Shown here piece by piece: positions 24,923-32,273 of a DNA stretch of 64,000 bases. This DNA comes from JASLEW01 sp035544895 (GTDB taxonomy: Bacteria > Acidobacteriota > Thermoanaerobaculia > Multivoradales > UBA5704): the NCBI GenBank assembly GCA_035544895.1, contig DASZZM010000101.1, forward strand, positions 9,404 through 73,403. The letters run 5' to 3'. Position 1 is the first letter of the stretch, and every line of letters starts with the position of its first letter. The translations under genes and the position numbers were made by a program. Under the pieces are notes generated by a model that saw nothing but the letters and a program-made list of their open reading frames with translations, was not told the origin of the DNA and did no database searches.

Positions 24923-25534
24923 CTACTCCGGCGGGAGTGGCTCCCCCAGTCGCTTGGCGACCCGGCGCCAGAAAGCCGCCAGATCGATCGAGACCTCGGG
25001 GAGAGCTTGCGAGCGGTACGTTCCGCCGCTCGGCAGCGCGACCACGAAGTGGCCACCCTGGTTGACCAGGAAATCGATCTGCCGCTCCTGCGCATCCACC
25101 ACCCAGTACTCGCGCACGCCGAAGTCGGCATAGAGCTGCATCTTCTGACCGCGATCACGCCGGGCGGTGCCGGGCGAGAGGATCTCCACTAGCAGGTCGG
25201 GGGCGCCTTCGATCTTTCTCTGCAGGATGGTGCGGCGCTGCGCCGAGATGTACAGGATGTCCGGCTGGACGACGGAATGCTCGGCGAGGTTGACGTCGAG
25301 CGGCGCCGCAAAAGCAATCCCTCCTGTGGTTTCGGCGATCGAGTCGAATTGCCTTGAGAGCATGATCGCGATGATCTGATGCAACGGCGAAGGACTCGGG
25401 CTCACGTAGAACCTCCCCAGGATGAGCTCGCAGCGCGGCTCCTCCTCCCCCAGCGCCTCGTAGTCTTGTCGCCTGTACGGCCCGAGATCCTCCGGCAGCA
25501 CGAGCGGAGGCTCGGTCAAGAAGGCCACGGACAT
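24923..25534 (-). CDS. Uma2-family (DUF820) putative endonuclease
   Basis: Protein of 203 residues of the Uma2 family, a restriction-endonuclease-like PD-(D/E)XK fold abundant in cyanobacteria and some soil phyla. Segments: LTEPPLVLPEDLGPYRRQDY, EPRCELILGRFYVSPSP (the conserved Glu), SVVQPDILYISAQRR (catalytic P-D), GAPDLLVEILSPGTARRDRG and KMQLYADFGVREYWVVD. All core acidic residues are there. It lies inside the formate dehydrogenase operon, between the beta and membrane subunits, and its stop touches the next ATG. ATG 25534 lacks a strong Shine-Dalgarno. Its biological role is unknown in the whole family; presence here is probably an insertion that kept the operon readable. Confidence 0.8.
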   Translation of the reverse strand: MSVAFLTEPPLVLPEDLGPYRRQDYEALGEEEPRCELILGRFYVSPSPSPLHQIIAIMLSRQFDSIAETTGGIAFAAPLDVNLAEHSVVQPDILYISAQRRTILQRKIEGAPDLLVEILSPGTARRDRGQKMQLYADFGVREYWVVDAQERQIDFLVNQGGHFVVALPSGGTYRSQALPEVSIDLAAFWRRVAKRLGEPLPPE

Positions 25535-25607
25535 GGACGCAGTATATCCCCTGATGACGGGATCTTCCAGGTCCGTTACCGAAAGCGGCAACAATTCGGT
25601 GCCTTGC

Positions 25608-26399
25608 TCACTTACGCTTCCCCGACGCCAGCACGGATGCGATCGCGGCCGCTGCCATGCCGATCGCGGCAAGGGCCATCGCGCCCCAGGCCTGGCCGGC
25701 CAGCTTGGCCGGCGCCACCGGGTGTGGCGGCAGGTTGTAGACCTCGGGACGGTCGACCAGCAGGAAGAAGGCGTTGAGGCCCTCGGTGCCCGGCTGTCCG
25801 GCCGCGTCGGCGCCGTAGAGGTAGGCTTCCTCGATGCCATGCCGGTGCAGGCGCTCCACCCGGCCGGCGGCGTGCGCCCGCAGGTCCTCGATCTCGCCGA
25901 ACAGGATCGAGTCGGTGGGACAGGCCTTGGCGCAAGCGGGCTCCATGCCGTCCTTGAGGCGGTCGTAGCACAGCGTGCATTTCCAGGCGCGGCCGTCGTC
26001 CTCGCGGCGGTCGATCACTCCGAAAGGGCAGGCCGCCACGCAGTAGCCGCAGCCGTTGCAGACGTCCGGCTGCACGTAGACCGAGTCGAGCTCGGTGCGG
26101 ATGATCGCCCCGGTCGGGCAGCTCTCGAGGCAGCCGGCGCGCCGGCAGTGCTTGCAGACGTCGGACATCAGCAGCCAGGAGAAATTGCCCAGCCCGGTCT
26201 CCTGGCCGGTGAGCGGCACCGGCCGCTCGACGAAAGACACGTGCCGCCAGGTCGAAGCGCCGAGCGCGCCGGTGTTGTCGTACGACATCCCGGTGAAAAA
26301 AAGGCCGTCTTCCGGCAGCTGGTTCCACTCCTTGCATGCCACCTCGCACGCCTTGCAGCCGATGCACAGGGTGGTGTCGGTGAAGAAACCCTTCGCCAT
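25608..26399 (-). CDS. fdhB: formate dehydrogenase beta subunit, 4Fe-4S ferredoxin
   Basis: Electron-transfer subunit of 263 residues with four cysteine clusters for [4Fe-4S] centres: CIGCKACEVAC near the N-terminus, CKHCRRAGCLESCP, CNGCGYCVAACP and CTLCYDRLKDGMEPACAKACP (a long-spaced one). A C-terminal membrane helix (WGAMALAAIGMAAAAIASVL) ending in a basic GKRK anchors it as in FdnH/HybA-type subunits. Its ATG at 26399 overlaps the last base of the alpha-subunit stop (TGATG), so the two are translationally coupled. It links the molybdopterin subunit to the NrfD-like membrane protein encoded downstream. Confidence 0.92.
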   Translation of the reverse strand: MAKGFFTDTTLCIGCKACEVACKEWNQLPEDGLFFTGMSYDNTGALGASTWRHVSFVERPVPLTGQETGLGNFSWLLMSDVCKHCRRAGCLESCPTGAIIRTELDSVYVQPDVCNGCGYCVAACPFGVIDRREDDGRAWKCTLCYDRLKDGMEPACAKACPTDSILFGEIEDLRAHAAGRVERLHRHGIEEAYLYGADAAGQPGTEGLNAFFLLVDRPEVYNLPPHPVAPAKLAGQAWGAMALAAIGMAAAAIASVLASGKRK

Positions 26400-29300
26400 C
26401 AGGCCCCCCCTTTCGTCTCGCCGCCGCCGCTCCCAGCCGCGCTGCCGTGCGCGCCGCCCGGCCGGGCGCGCACGCCCGGAAGGTCCCGCTCGGCCGGCTT
26501 CGGTGGGGGACCGAGCTCGAGCCGGCCGCTGGTCACCACGCGGCGGCCGCGGCTGCGCCGGCCGGGCTCGATGTTGGCCGACAGGGCCTTGGACTCCTGG
26601 ATCGAGACGTTCGGGTCGGCCACGAAGCCGATCAGCTCGTTGGCGGCGTCGCCGCGCGTCCGCCCCCTGCTTCCCCAGTGGTAGGGCACGCCGATCTGAT
26701 GGATCAGGCGCCCGCGCAGGCGCAGCGGCGGGACGCGCTCGGTGACCAGCACCCGCGCCTCGATCTCGCCGCGCGCCGTGCTGAGCGTCGCCCAGCCGCC
26801 GTTGGCGAGCCCCTTCTCGCTCGCCAGCTCGGGCGAGACCTCGCAGAACATCTCGGGCTGGAGCTCCGCCAGCCAGGAGAGCCAGCGGCTCATGGCGCCG
26901 GCGGTGTGGTGCTCGGTCAAGCGGTACGTGGTCAGCAGGTAGGGGAAGCGCGGATCGCCCCAGGCGCGATGATAGGGGTTGTCGCGCCGCCGCCATTCGA
27001 TGCGCGCGGGATTGCACAGCTGGCCGTAGAGCGGGTTGCGCAGCACCGACTCCTGCGGCTCGTAGTGCGCGGGCAGCGGGCCGTCCGCGAGCCCGTTGGG
27101 AACGAAGAGCCAGCCGCGGCCGTCGCCCTGCATGATGAACGGGTGCGTCCCGGCGATCGCCGCGATGCCGCGGGCGCCGCGCCGCGGGCGATAGGAAGGC
27201 GGCCGGTCGACGATGAAGTCGGGCACGTCCTCGCCCGTCCAGCGTCTCGTCTCCTCGTCCCACCAGACGTAGCGCTTGCGCTCCGACCAGGGGCGCCCCT
27301 CGGGGTCGGCCGACGCGCGGTTGTAGAGCAGGCGGCGGTTCGCCGGCCACGCCCACCCCCACTCGCGCGCCACCCACGACTGCCGCTCGCCGGCCTCGCG
27401 GCGCGCCGGCTGGTTGACCCCGCCGCGGTAGCTGCCCGAGTAGATCCAGCAGCCGCAGGCGGTCGAGCCGTCGGCCGCGAGCTCGGCGAAGCCGTCGACC
27501 GGCCGGCGCTCCGCCACCCGGTAGCCGCTGATCTCGGCGAGCACCGCCGCGGCCTCCGGCTCGTCGTGCGGACCGCTCACCGGATAGTCCCAGGTGAGCG
27601 CCTGGATGGCGCGGTCGGGGCGCTCGGGCGATCCTGCGTAGAGCGCCTTGAGGCGCCGCCCCAAGTGATAGACGAAGTGCAGCTCGCTGCGGCAGTCGCC
27701 GGGAGGCTCGACCGCCTTGTGATGCCATTGCAGCAGGCGCTGGGTATTGGTGAAGGCGCCGTCTTTTTCAGTGTGCGCGGCGCAGGGGAAGAAGAACACC
27801 TCGGTCTCGATGTCCTCGCTGCGCACCTCGCCGCGTTCGATCTCCGGCGCGTCGCGCCAGAAATCGGCGGTCTCGGTCAGCGCAAAATCGCGCACCACCA
27901 GCCAGTCGAGCCTTCGCATTGCCTTGCGGTGCAGGGCGCCGTGCATCGAGCCGACCGTCGGGTTCTCGCCCATCACGAAATATCCCTTGACCATGCCGTC
28001 GGCCATCGCCGAGACCGTCACCATGTGGGAATGGTCGCCCTCGATGTGCGGCAGGCAGCCGAATGCCCAGTCGTCTTCCTGGCGCGCCTCCTCGCCGTAC
28101 CAGGCCTTGAGCAGGGACACGGCGTACTTGGGGAGCTCGCTCCACCAGCCGGTCCTGGCGGTATGGTTTTCCAGGTACCTCCCGAGGCCGACGTCGCGGC
28201 CCGCCTTGGGCATCGGCAGGTAGCCGGGCAGCAGGTTGTAGAGGGTCGGGATGTCGGTCGAGCCCTGGATAGAGGCGTGGCCGCGCAGCGCCAGGATGCC
28301 GCCTCCGGGGCGGCCGATGTTGCCGAGCAGGAGCTGGATGATCGCCGCGGTGCGGATGTACTGCACTCCCACCGTGTGTTGAGTCCAGCCCACCGCGTAG
28401 CAGAACGCCGCGGTGCGCTCGCGGCCCGAGTTGGCGCACAAGGCCTCGGCGACGCGCAGCAGCAGTGGCGGCGGCACGCCGCAGACTTCCTCGACCAGCT
28501 CGGGGGTGTAGCGCGAGAAGTGACGCTTGAGGACCTGGAAGACGCATCGCGGATGCTCGAGGGTGGGGTCCGAGCGCGCGGCGGCGGTCTGGGGGCCGCC
28601 TTCGTACTGCCACGTCGCGGGGTCGTACCGGCCCTTCTCGGGGTCCCAGCCGCTGAACAGGCCGTCGAGGTCCTCGGTATCGCGGAAGGCTTCGGAGACC
28701 AGGGTCGGGGCGTTGGTGTAGGCCACCACGTAGTCGCGGAAGTAGCGCTCGTTCTCCAGGATGTAGCGCACGATCCCGCCCAGGAAGGCGATGTCGCTGC
28801 CCGCCCGGATGGGCACGTGGATGTCGGCGACCGCGCTGGTGCGGGTGAAACGCGGATCGACGTGGACGATGGTGGCGCCGCGTCGCTTGGCCTCCATCAC
28901 CCAGCGGAAGCCGACCGGGTGGCACTCGGCCATGTTGGAGCCCTGGATGACGATGCAGTCCGCGTTCTGCAAGTCCTGCTGGAAGGTGGTAGCCCCGCCC
29001 CTGCCGAAGGAGGTCCCCAGACCGGGGACCGTGGAGGAGTGTCATATCCGGGCCTGGTTCTCGACCTGCACGATCCCCAGTCCGCCGGTGAACAGCTTCT
29101 TGATCAGGTAGTTCTCTTCGTTGTCCAGCGTGGCCCCGCCGAGGTGCGCGATGCCGAGAGTGCGGCGCAGTGGATGCCCCTCCGCGTCCTCTTCCTCCCA
29201 GGTCGCGTCGCGCGTCGCCTTGACCCGCGCGGCCACCATCTCCATCGCCCGCTCGAGCGGCAGGGCCTCCCACTCCCTGCCGCGGGGCCTGCGGTAGAGC

Positions 29301-29614
29301 ACCTGCCGCAGGCGGTGCGACCCGGTGACCAGCTGGAAGGTCGCCGCCCCCTTTGGACAGAGGCAGCCCTGGGAGATCGGCGACTCGGGGTCGCCCTCGA
29401 TATCGCTGATCTTTCCGTCCTTGACGAAGACGAGCTGCCCGCAGCCGACCGCGCAGTAGGGGCAGATCGACCGCACTACCCTGTCCGCCACGCGGGTGCG
29501 CGGCGCCAGCTCGCGGCTGCGCCGGGAGGCCGCGGTATCGCCCAGCGCGCGCAGGTCGCCCTCGCGAATCTGCCTGACGACCGGCCAGCGCGCGAGAGCG
29601 TCCCAGAGCCCCAT
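26399..29614 (-). CDS. fdhA: formate dehydrogenase alpha subunit, selenoprotein (UGA at 29044-29042 = Sec191)
   Basis: Molybdopterin-dependent catalytic subunit, 1071 residues if the in-frame UGA at codon 191 is read as selenocysteine. N-terminal [4Fe-4S] motif Cys51-x2-Cys54-x3-Cys58 and Cys86 (CLCPKG). The UGA stands in ...VQVENQARI-U-HSSTVPGLGTSFGRG, exactly where FdnG-type enzymes have ARV-U-HGPTV. The same frame then runs uninterrupted through NADCIVIQGSNMAECHPVGF and the rest of the family. A SECIS-like hairpin follows the UGA (29012-29030). There is no twin-arginine signal, so the active site probably faces the cytoplasm. ATG 29614 has no Shine-Dalgarno and is preceded by an in-frame TAG. 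First gene of the operon. Needs SelA/B/C/D, not in this window. Confidence 0.93.
29012..29044 (-). promoter_or_regulatory. UGA selenocysteine codon with bacterial SECIS hairpin
   Basis: On the minus strand the UGA (29044-29042) is followed after 11 bases by a perfect 7-bp stem GGTCCCC / GGGGACC closing a GGTCT loop (hairpin 29030-29012). The GGUCU apical loop begins 18 bases after the UGA, the same distance as in Escherichia coli fdhF as I recall that sequence. This is the structure SelB binds to recode UGA. Confidence 0.85.
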
Positions 29615-29634
29615 GCGCTAAAGACTATCTCGGA

Positions 29635-29795
29635 TGAAACGGCGCTGCGATGTGGCGTTGGTGGACTACTCAAAGCATCTATCGGCTCTCCCCCCGCAAC
29701 CCCCGCGGATCCCCTTCCCGGTTTTCGGAAGCCGCCGGGTCCCTACCCGGCGGCAGCCGGGGGGGAAGGGGACGCCCCCGCCCCTGGCGCTTGCA
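29635..29795 (+). repeat. dispersed hairpin repeat, copy C (longest)
   Basis: About 161 bp in the divergent fdhA/aroF intergenic region, 20 bp upstream of the fdhA start. Complete: left part with GGCGCTGCGATGTGGC and GGACTACTCAAAGCATCTAT, the CCCCCCGCAACCCC block, the arm CCCCTTCCC, the CCGCCGGGT-CCCT-ACCCGGCGG hairpin, the arm GGGGGGGAAGGGGACGCC, and CCCCTGGCGCTTGCA. Confidence 0.88.
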
Positions 29796-29869
29796 TCGCC
29801 TAACTGCGGTAGTCGCTGTGCTACCCTGCTGGCCTCTGGGTGGGGGCGGGGAAGGGGAGAGCGCCGAGC

Positions 29870-30994
29870 ATGATCGTCGTACTCAAGCCTGACGCAGAAG
29901 AGCTTCAGCCAACCCTCCGCGAGGTGACCAGGATCGCCGGACGATTTCCCGGCGTTGCCGCCCGCCCCTACACCTACCGGGGCGCGCAGCACGAGATCAC
30001 CGAGGTGCATCTCATCGGACCGACCGCGTCGGTGCCGACCGACGCCTTCGACGGCATTCCGGGAGTCTTGCGCGTCGTGCGGGTGTCGGCGCGCTATCGC
30101 ATCATCGGCCGCCACGACGGCCTCACCGAGACCGCGGGCTTCGAGTACAACGGCGTCCGCTTCGACGACTGCCGGCTCAACGTCATCGCCGGGTTGTGCG
30201 CCGTCGACACGCGCGAGCACGTCGCGGCCATGATGGCGGCGCTGCACGACGCCGGGATCGTCACCACGCGAATGGGCGCGTACAAGCCGCGCACCAGCCC
30301 CTACGATTTCCAGGGGCTCGGCCGCGCCTGCCTGCCCTACGTCTTCGAGCTCGCCGGCCGTTACGGTATCCGCGCCGTGGTCATGGAAGTGACCGACACG
30401 CGTCACATCGACGAGATCAACGAGGCCCTTGCCGCGGCGGGCGACCCGACGGGCGTCGTGCTGCAGGTGGGAACGAGGAACGCGCAGAACTTCGAGCTGC
30501 TCAAGGCAGTCGGCAAGCAGGAGAGGTTCCCCGTCCTGGTCAAGCGCGGCATGGGCATCACGCTGGAAGAATCCCTTAACGCGTGCGAGTACGTGGCCAG
30601 CGAAGGCAACCCGCGCATCATCTTCTGCTTGCGCGGTGTCAAGACGCACCTGGGCGATCCGCATCGCAACCTGGTCGATTTCGCCCACGTGCCCGTGGTC
30701 CGCCGCCAGACGCGGCTGCCGGTGTGCGTCGACCCGTCGCACAGCGTCGGTCGCATGGACCGGGCGGTGGACGGCATTCCCGACATCTTCCTGGCCGCCG
30801 GGCAGGGCATCATCGCCGGCGCGACCTGCGTGTTGATCGACTTTCACCCCAAACCTGAGGTCGCGCTCTGCGATGGCCCACAGGCCCTGCGCCTGGAGCA
30901 GCTGCCTGGCTTCCTCAACTACGTGCGGCGCCTGCGCGCCGCCTACGAGCGCTCGGTCGAAGAGCTGCGCACGACGACCTGTCTGCTCGTCTGA
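29870..30994 (+). CDS. aroF: 3-deoxy-7-phosphoheptulonate synthase (DAHP synthase)
   Basis: First enzyme of the shikimate pathway, condensing phosphoenolpyruvate and erythrose 4-phosphate; 374 residues. It is the type I-beta form with an N-terminal ferredoxin-like regulatory domain (MIVVLKPDAEELQPTLREV, about 70 residues) as in Thermotoga and Bacillus-like enzymes. Catalytic-barrel motifs: YKPRTSPYDFQGLG, VGTRNAQNFELLK, LVKRGMGITLEESL, FCLRGVKTH, CVDPSHSVGR (metal His) and LIDFHPKPEVALCDGPQAL. ATG 29870 begins the regulatory domain; an upstream GTG at 29840 adds ten Gly-rich residues. It stands alone after the copy C repeat. Confidence 0.93.
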   Translation: MIVVLKPDAEELQPTLREVTRIAGRFPGVAARPYTYRGAQHEITEVHLIGPTASVPTDAFDGIPGVLRVVRVSARYRIIGRHDGLTETAGFEYNGVRFDDCRLNVIAGLCAVDTREHVAAMMAALHDAGIVTTRMGAYKPRTSPYDFQGLGRACLPYVFELAGRYGIRAVVMEVTDTRHIDEINEALAAAGDPTGVVLQVGTRNAQNFELLKAVGKQERFPVLVKRGMGITLEESLNACEYVASEGNPRIIFCLRGVKTHLGDPHRNLVDFAHVPVVRRQTRLPVCVDPSHSVGRMDRAVDGIPDIFLAAGQGIIAGATCVLIDFHPKPEVALCDGPQALRLEQLPGFLNYVRRLRAAYERSVEELRTTTCLLV

Positions 30995-31043
30995 TAGGCG
31001 CACCCCGGAGTTCCTGACCATCGCGTAAACGGGAGTCGTCGGA

Positions 31044-31355
31044 CTACAAACCGGCGTCCGGGTACCTGCTGGTGTGCCAGAGCGCCAGCACCTCGATCGC
31101 TTTTGGCTCGTCGTTGACGCGATAGTAAAGGTGATACCGAACGCCGCTCAGGTGAACGCGCCGGACGCCTGAAAGCCTGGTGTTCGCGGCAACCGCTCCG
31201 ATATTCGGCTGACTCGAGATGAGCTCGAAGGCCCTCTCGATAGCTCTGCCGAATGCTTCGCGAGCACCCGGCCGATTGAGATCCCACCACTCGGAGGCCT
31301 GGCGGATCTCTTGAGCCGCGCGGCGGGTGATCTGGAAGGGAAGCCGCGGTCTCAA
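31044..31355 (-). CDS. ParE/RelE-family toxin
   Basis: Toxin of 103 residues of the ParE/RelE superfamily. Pattern: FQITRRAAQEIRQASEWWD, the helix REAFGRAIERAFELISSQPNIG, then the beta part VRRVHLSGVRYHLYYRVND and the end IEVLALWHTSRYPD, which is the classical ParE finish. Its ATG overlaps the stop of the upstream antitoxin gene (ATGA at 31352-31355), the usual antitoxin-first order. Whether it poisons gyrase (ParE) or the ribosome (RelE) cannot be decided from sequence; the terminal residues favour ParE. Confidence 0.85.
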   Translation of the reverse strand: MRPRLPFQITRRAAQEIRQASEWWDLNRPGAREAFGRAIERAFELISSQPNIGAVAANTRLSGVRRVHLSGVRYHLYYRVNDEPKAIEVLALWHTSRYPDAGL

Positions 31356-31570
31356 TCTCTGCGCAGCTCTCGCAAGAGCTCGTCGCCGGAGATGACCTCT
31401 CCGCGGTCTGCCTCCTGGATCGAGGTGAGGAGGGCGGCCTCCGCTTCAGCTCCCAGGCTGAACGTCTCCTCATCTTCGGGTGCCAGGATCGTCACGACCG
31501 TACCCTCGGCCAGGTCCTCTCCGGTGACCTCGATCTTGCCGTTGATGACCGTTCCTGTCGTTACCCGCAT
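31352..31570 (-). CDS. antitoxin partner of the ParE-type toxin
   Basis: Protein of 72 residues upstream of and overlapping the toxin gene. It begins with a short beta-rich segment (MRVTTGTVINGKIEVTGEDLAEGTVVTIL) reminiscent of AbrB/Phd-like or DUF-type DNA-binding N-termini, then an acidic helical tail (LLTSIQEADRGEVISGDELLRELRRD) of the kind that wraps the toxin. The ATG is preceded six bases upstream by TAGAAT, a possible -10, so the mRNA may be nearly leaderless and autoregulated. Assignment rests mainly on position and tail composition. Confidence 0.75.
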   Translation of the reverse strand: MRVTTGTVINGKIEVTGEDLAEGTVVTILAPEDEETFSLGAEAEAALLTSIQEADRGEVISGDELLRELRRD

Positions 31571-31619
31571 AGCCCGATTCTACCGTTTCTCCCGCCGCAG
31601 AGGAGAAATCTCGCCAGTC

Positions 31620-31694
31620 GAGAGCGCCGACCAGCAGGAAGCGGACCTCATGGGCGATGAACTCGCGCAATAGATCGAGGGTGTCCTTGTTCAC
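31620..31694 (-). pseudogene. remnant of a nucleotidyltransferase-like gene (first ~25 codons)
   Basis: From GTG 31694 the frame reads NKDTLDLLREFIAHEVRFLLVGAL, the typical opening of AbiEii/MNT-like nucleotidyltransferases (L-L-x-L..H-x-V-R-F-L-x-V-G-A). The expected continuation into the G-S/D-x-D active site is missing; the frame runs into the antitoxin gene's promoter and antisense. It overlaps the end of the preceding small gene, as such gene pairs often do. The toxin/antitoxin pair probably replaced the remainder. Confidence 0.5.
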
Positions 31695-31860
31695 CGGGCA
31701 GCTCCCCTTTCAGTTCCCAGGCAAGCAGGGAAAGCTCCCAGACCATCTCGACGCGCCGCGACGGCGAAACCCGGGCCCAGAACTCGCGGTCGAACTCGTC
31801 GTCGGCCTCCCGCAAAGTCGTCTTGCGCGTAGCGAAAACCCTGTCGACCCTGTCGCCCAT
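31648..31860 (-). CDS. small conserved-type protein upstream of the nucleotidyltransferase remnant
   Basis: Protein of 70 residues: MGDRVDRVFATRKTTLREAD, then DDEFDREFWARVSPSRRVEMVWEL. The order of an acidic helix, D-R-E-F/Y-W, then S/T-P-x-x-R and an E-L helix is the pattern of small proteins encoded just before nucleotidyltransferase genes in many phyla. No catalytic motif. ATG 31860 starts the conserved part; an in-frame TTG at 32022 would translate through a terminator hairpin and is unlikely. Its presumed partner gene is broken, so this may be a relic. Confidence 0.5.
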   Translation of the reverse strand: MGDRVDRVFATRKTTLREADDEFDREFWARVSPSRRVEMVWELSLLAWELKGELPGEQGHPRSIARVHRP

Positions 31861-31929
31861 CGCCTGCCATGATACCAGCCCCGCGGACCGGGCCCGCCGC
31901 CCATTCTGCAGACTGGCCTGACCCAAAAG

Positions 31930-32250
31930 CAAAAGGCCCCGGTCCGTCGGAACCGGGGCCTTCAGGGTCGATGTCAGTGGCGTTGGGTACCCCCTTGTCG
32001 GGGTTACTTCCGGAGGCGCCAAGGACGCGCTTTGGAGGATTTCCCCTTACGAGGACGCCACCTCCACCAAACCGGGTTTATCTAAGTCCACTGGACCACC
32101 TCCTTTCTGGGCGTGACCCTAATCGGCGGGTCCCAACCCGCCCGGCTCCGTGGGCCGCCCCAGCCTCATTAGAGCCGCCACATCGCACCCCCAGAGGGGA
32201 GCGTGTGGAGCGATGCAAATATGGTGCAGCAAGGCGCCCTTCTTGTCAAC
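31930..32250 (-). ncRNA. candidate small structured transcript or leader-peptide unit
   Basis: On the minus strand, TTGACA (complement of 32244-32249) and an AT-rich CATATT (complement of 32218-32223) could start a ~290-nt RNA that ends at the terminator at 31933-31962. It contains a strong hairpin (GGCGGGT-TGGG-ACCCGCC near 32125-32142) and a very good Shine-Dalgarno AAAGGAGGTGG (32096-32106) before a GTG that opens a 14-codon frame, MDLDKPGLVEVASS (32091-32047). The 20-base promoter spacing is poor. It does not match an RNA family I know. Confidence 0.35.
31933..31962 (-). terminator. Rho-independent terminator, minus strand
   Basis: Perfect 11-bp stem AAGGCCCCGGT / ACCGGGGCCTT with an 8-base loop, followed on the minus strand by TTTTGCTTTT. 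No T-run on the plus side, so it acts on minus-strand transcription from the 32 kb region. Confidence 0.85.
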
Positions 32251-32273
32251 CAAAATATTGAACCGGCTTCGAC

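Noticed and set aside
29042..29044. Apparent nonsense mutation or frameshift in the formate dehydrogenase alpha gene
   Set aside because: The UGA is at the known selenocysteine position, the frame continues unchanged, and a SECIS hairpin follows.
26447..29803. Open plus-strand frame of 1118 codons
   Set aside because: Antisense to the formate dehydrogenase alpha gene; low-complexity Arg/Ala/Gly/His composition and no domain. Its end runs through repeat copy C.
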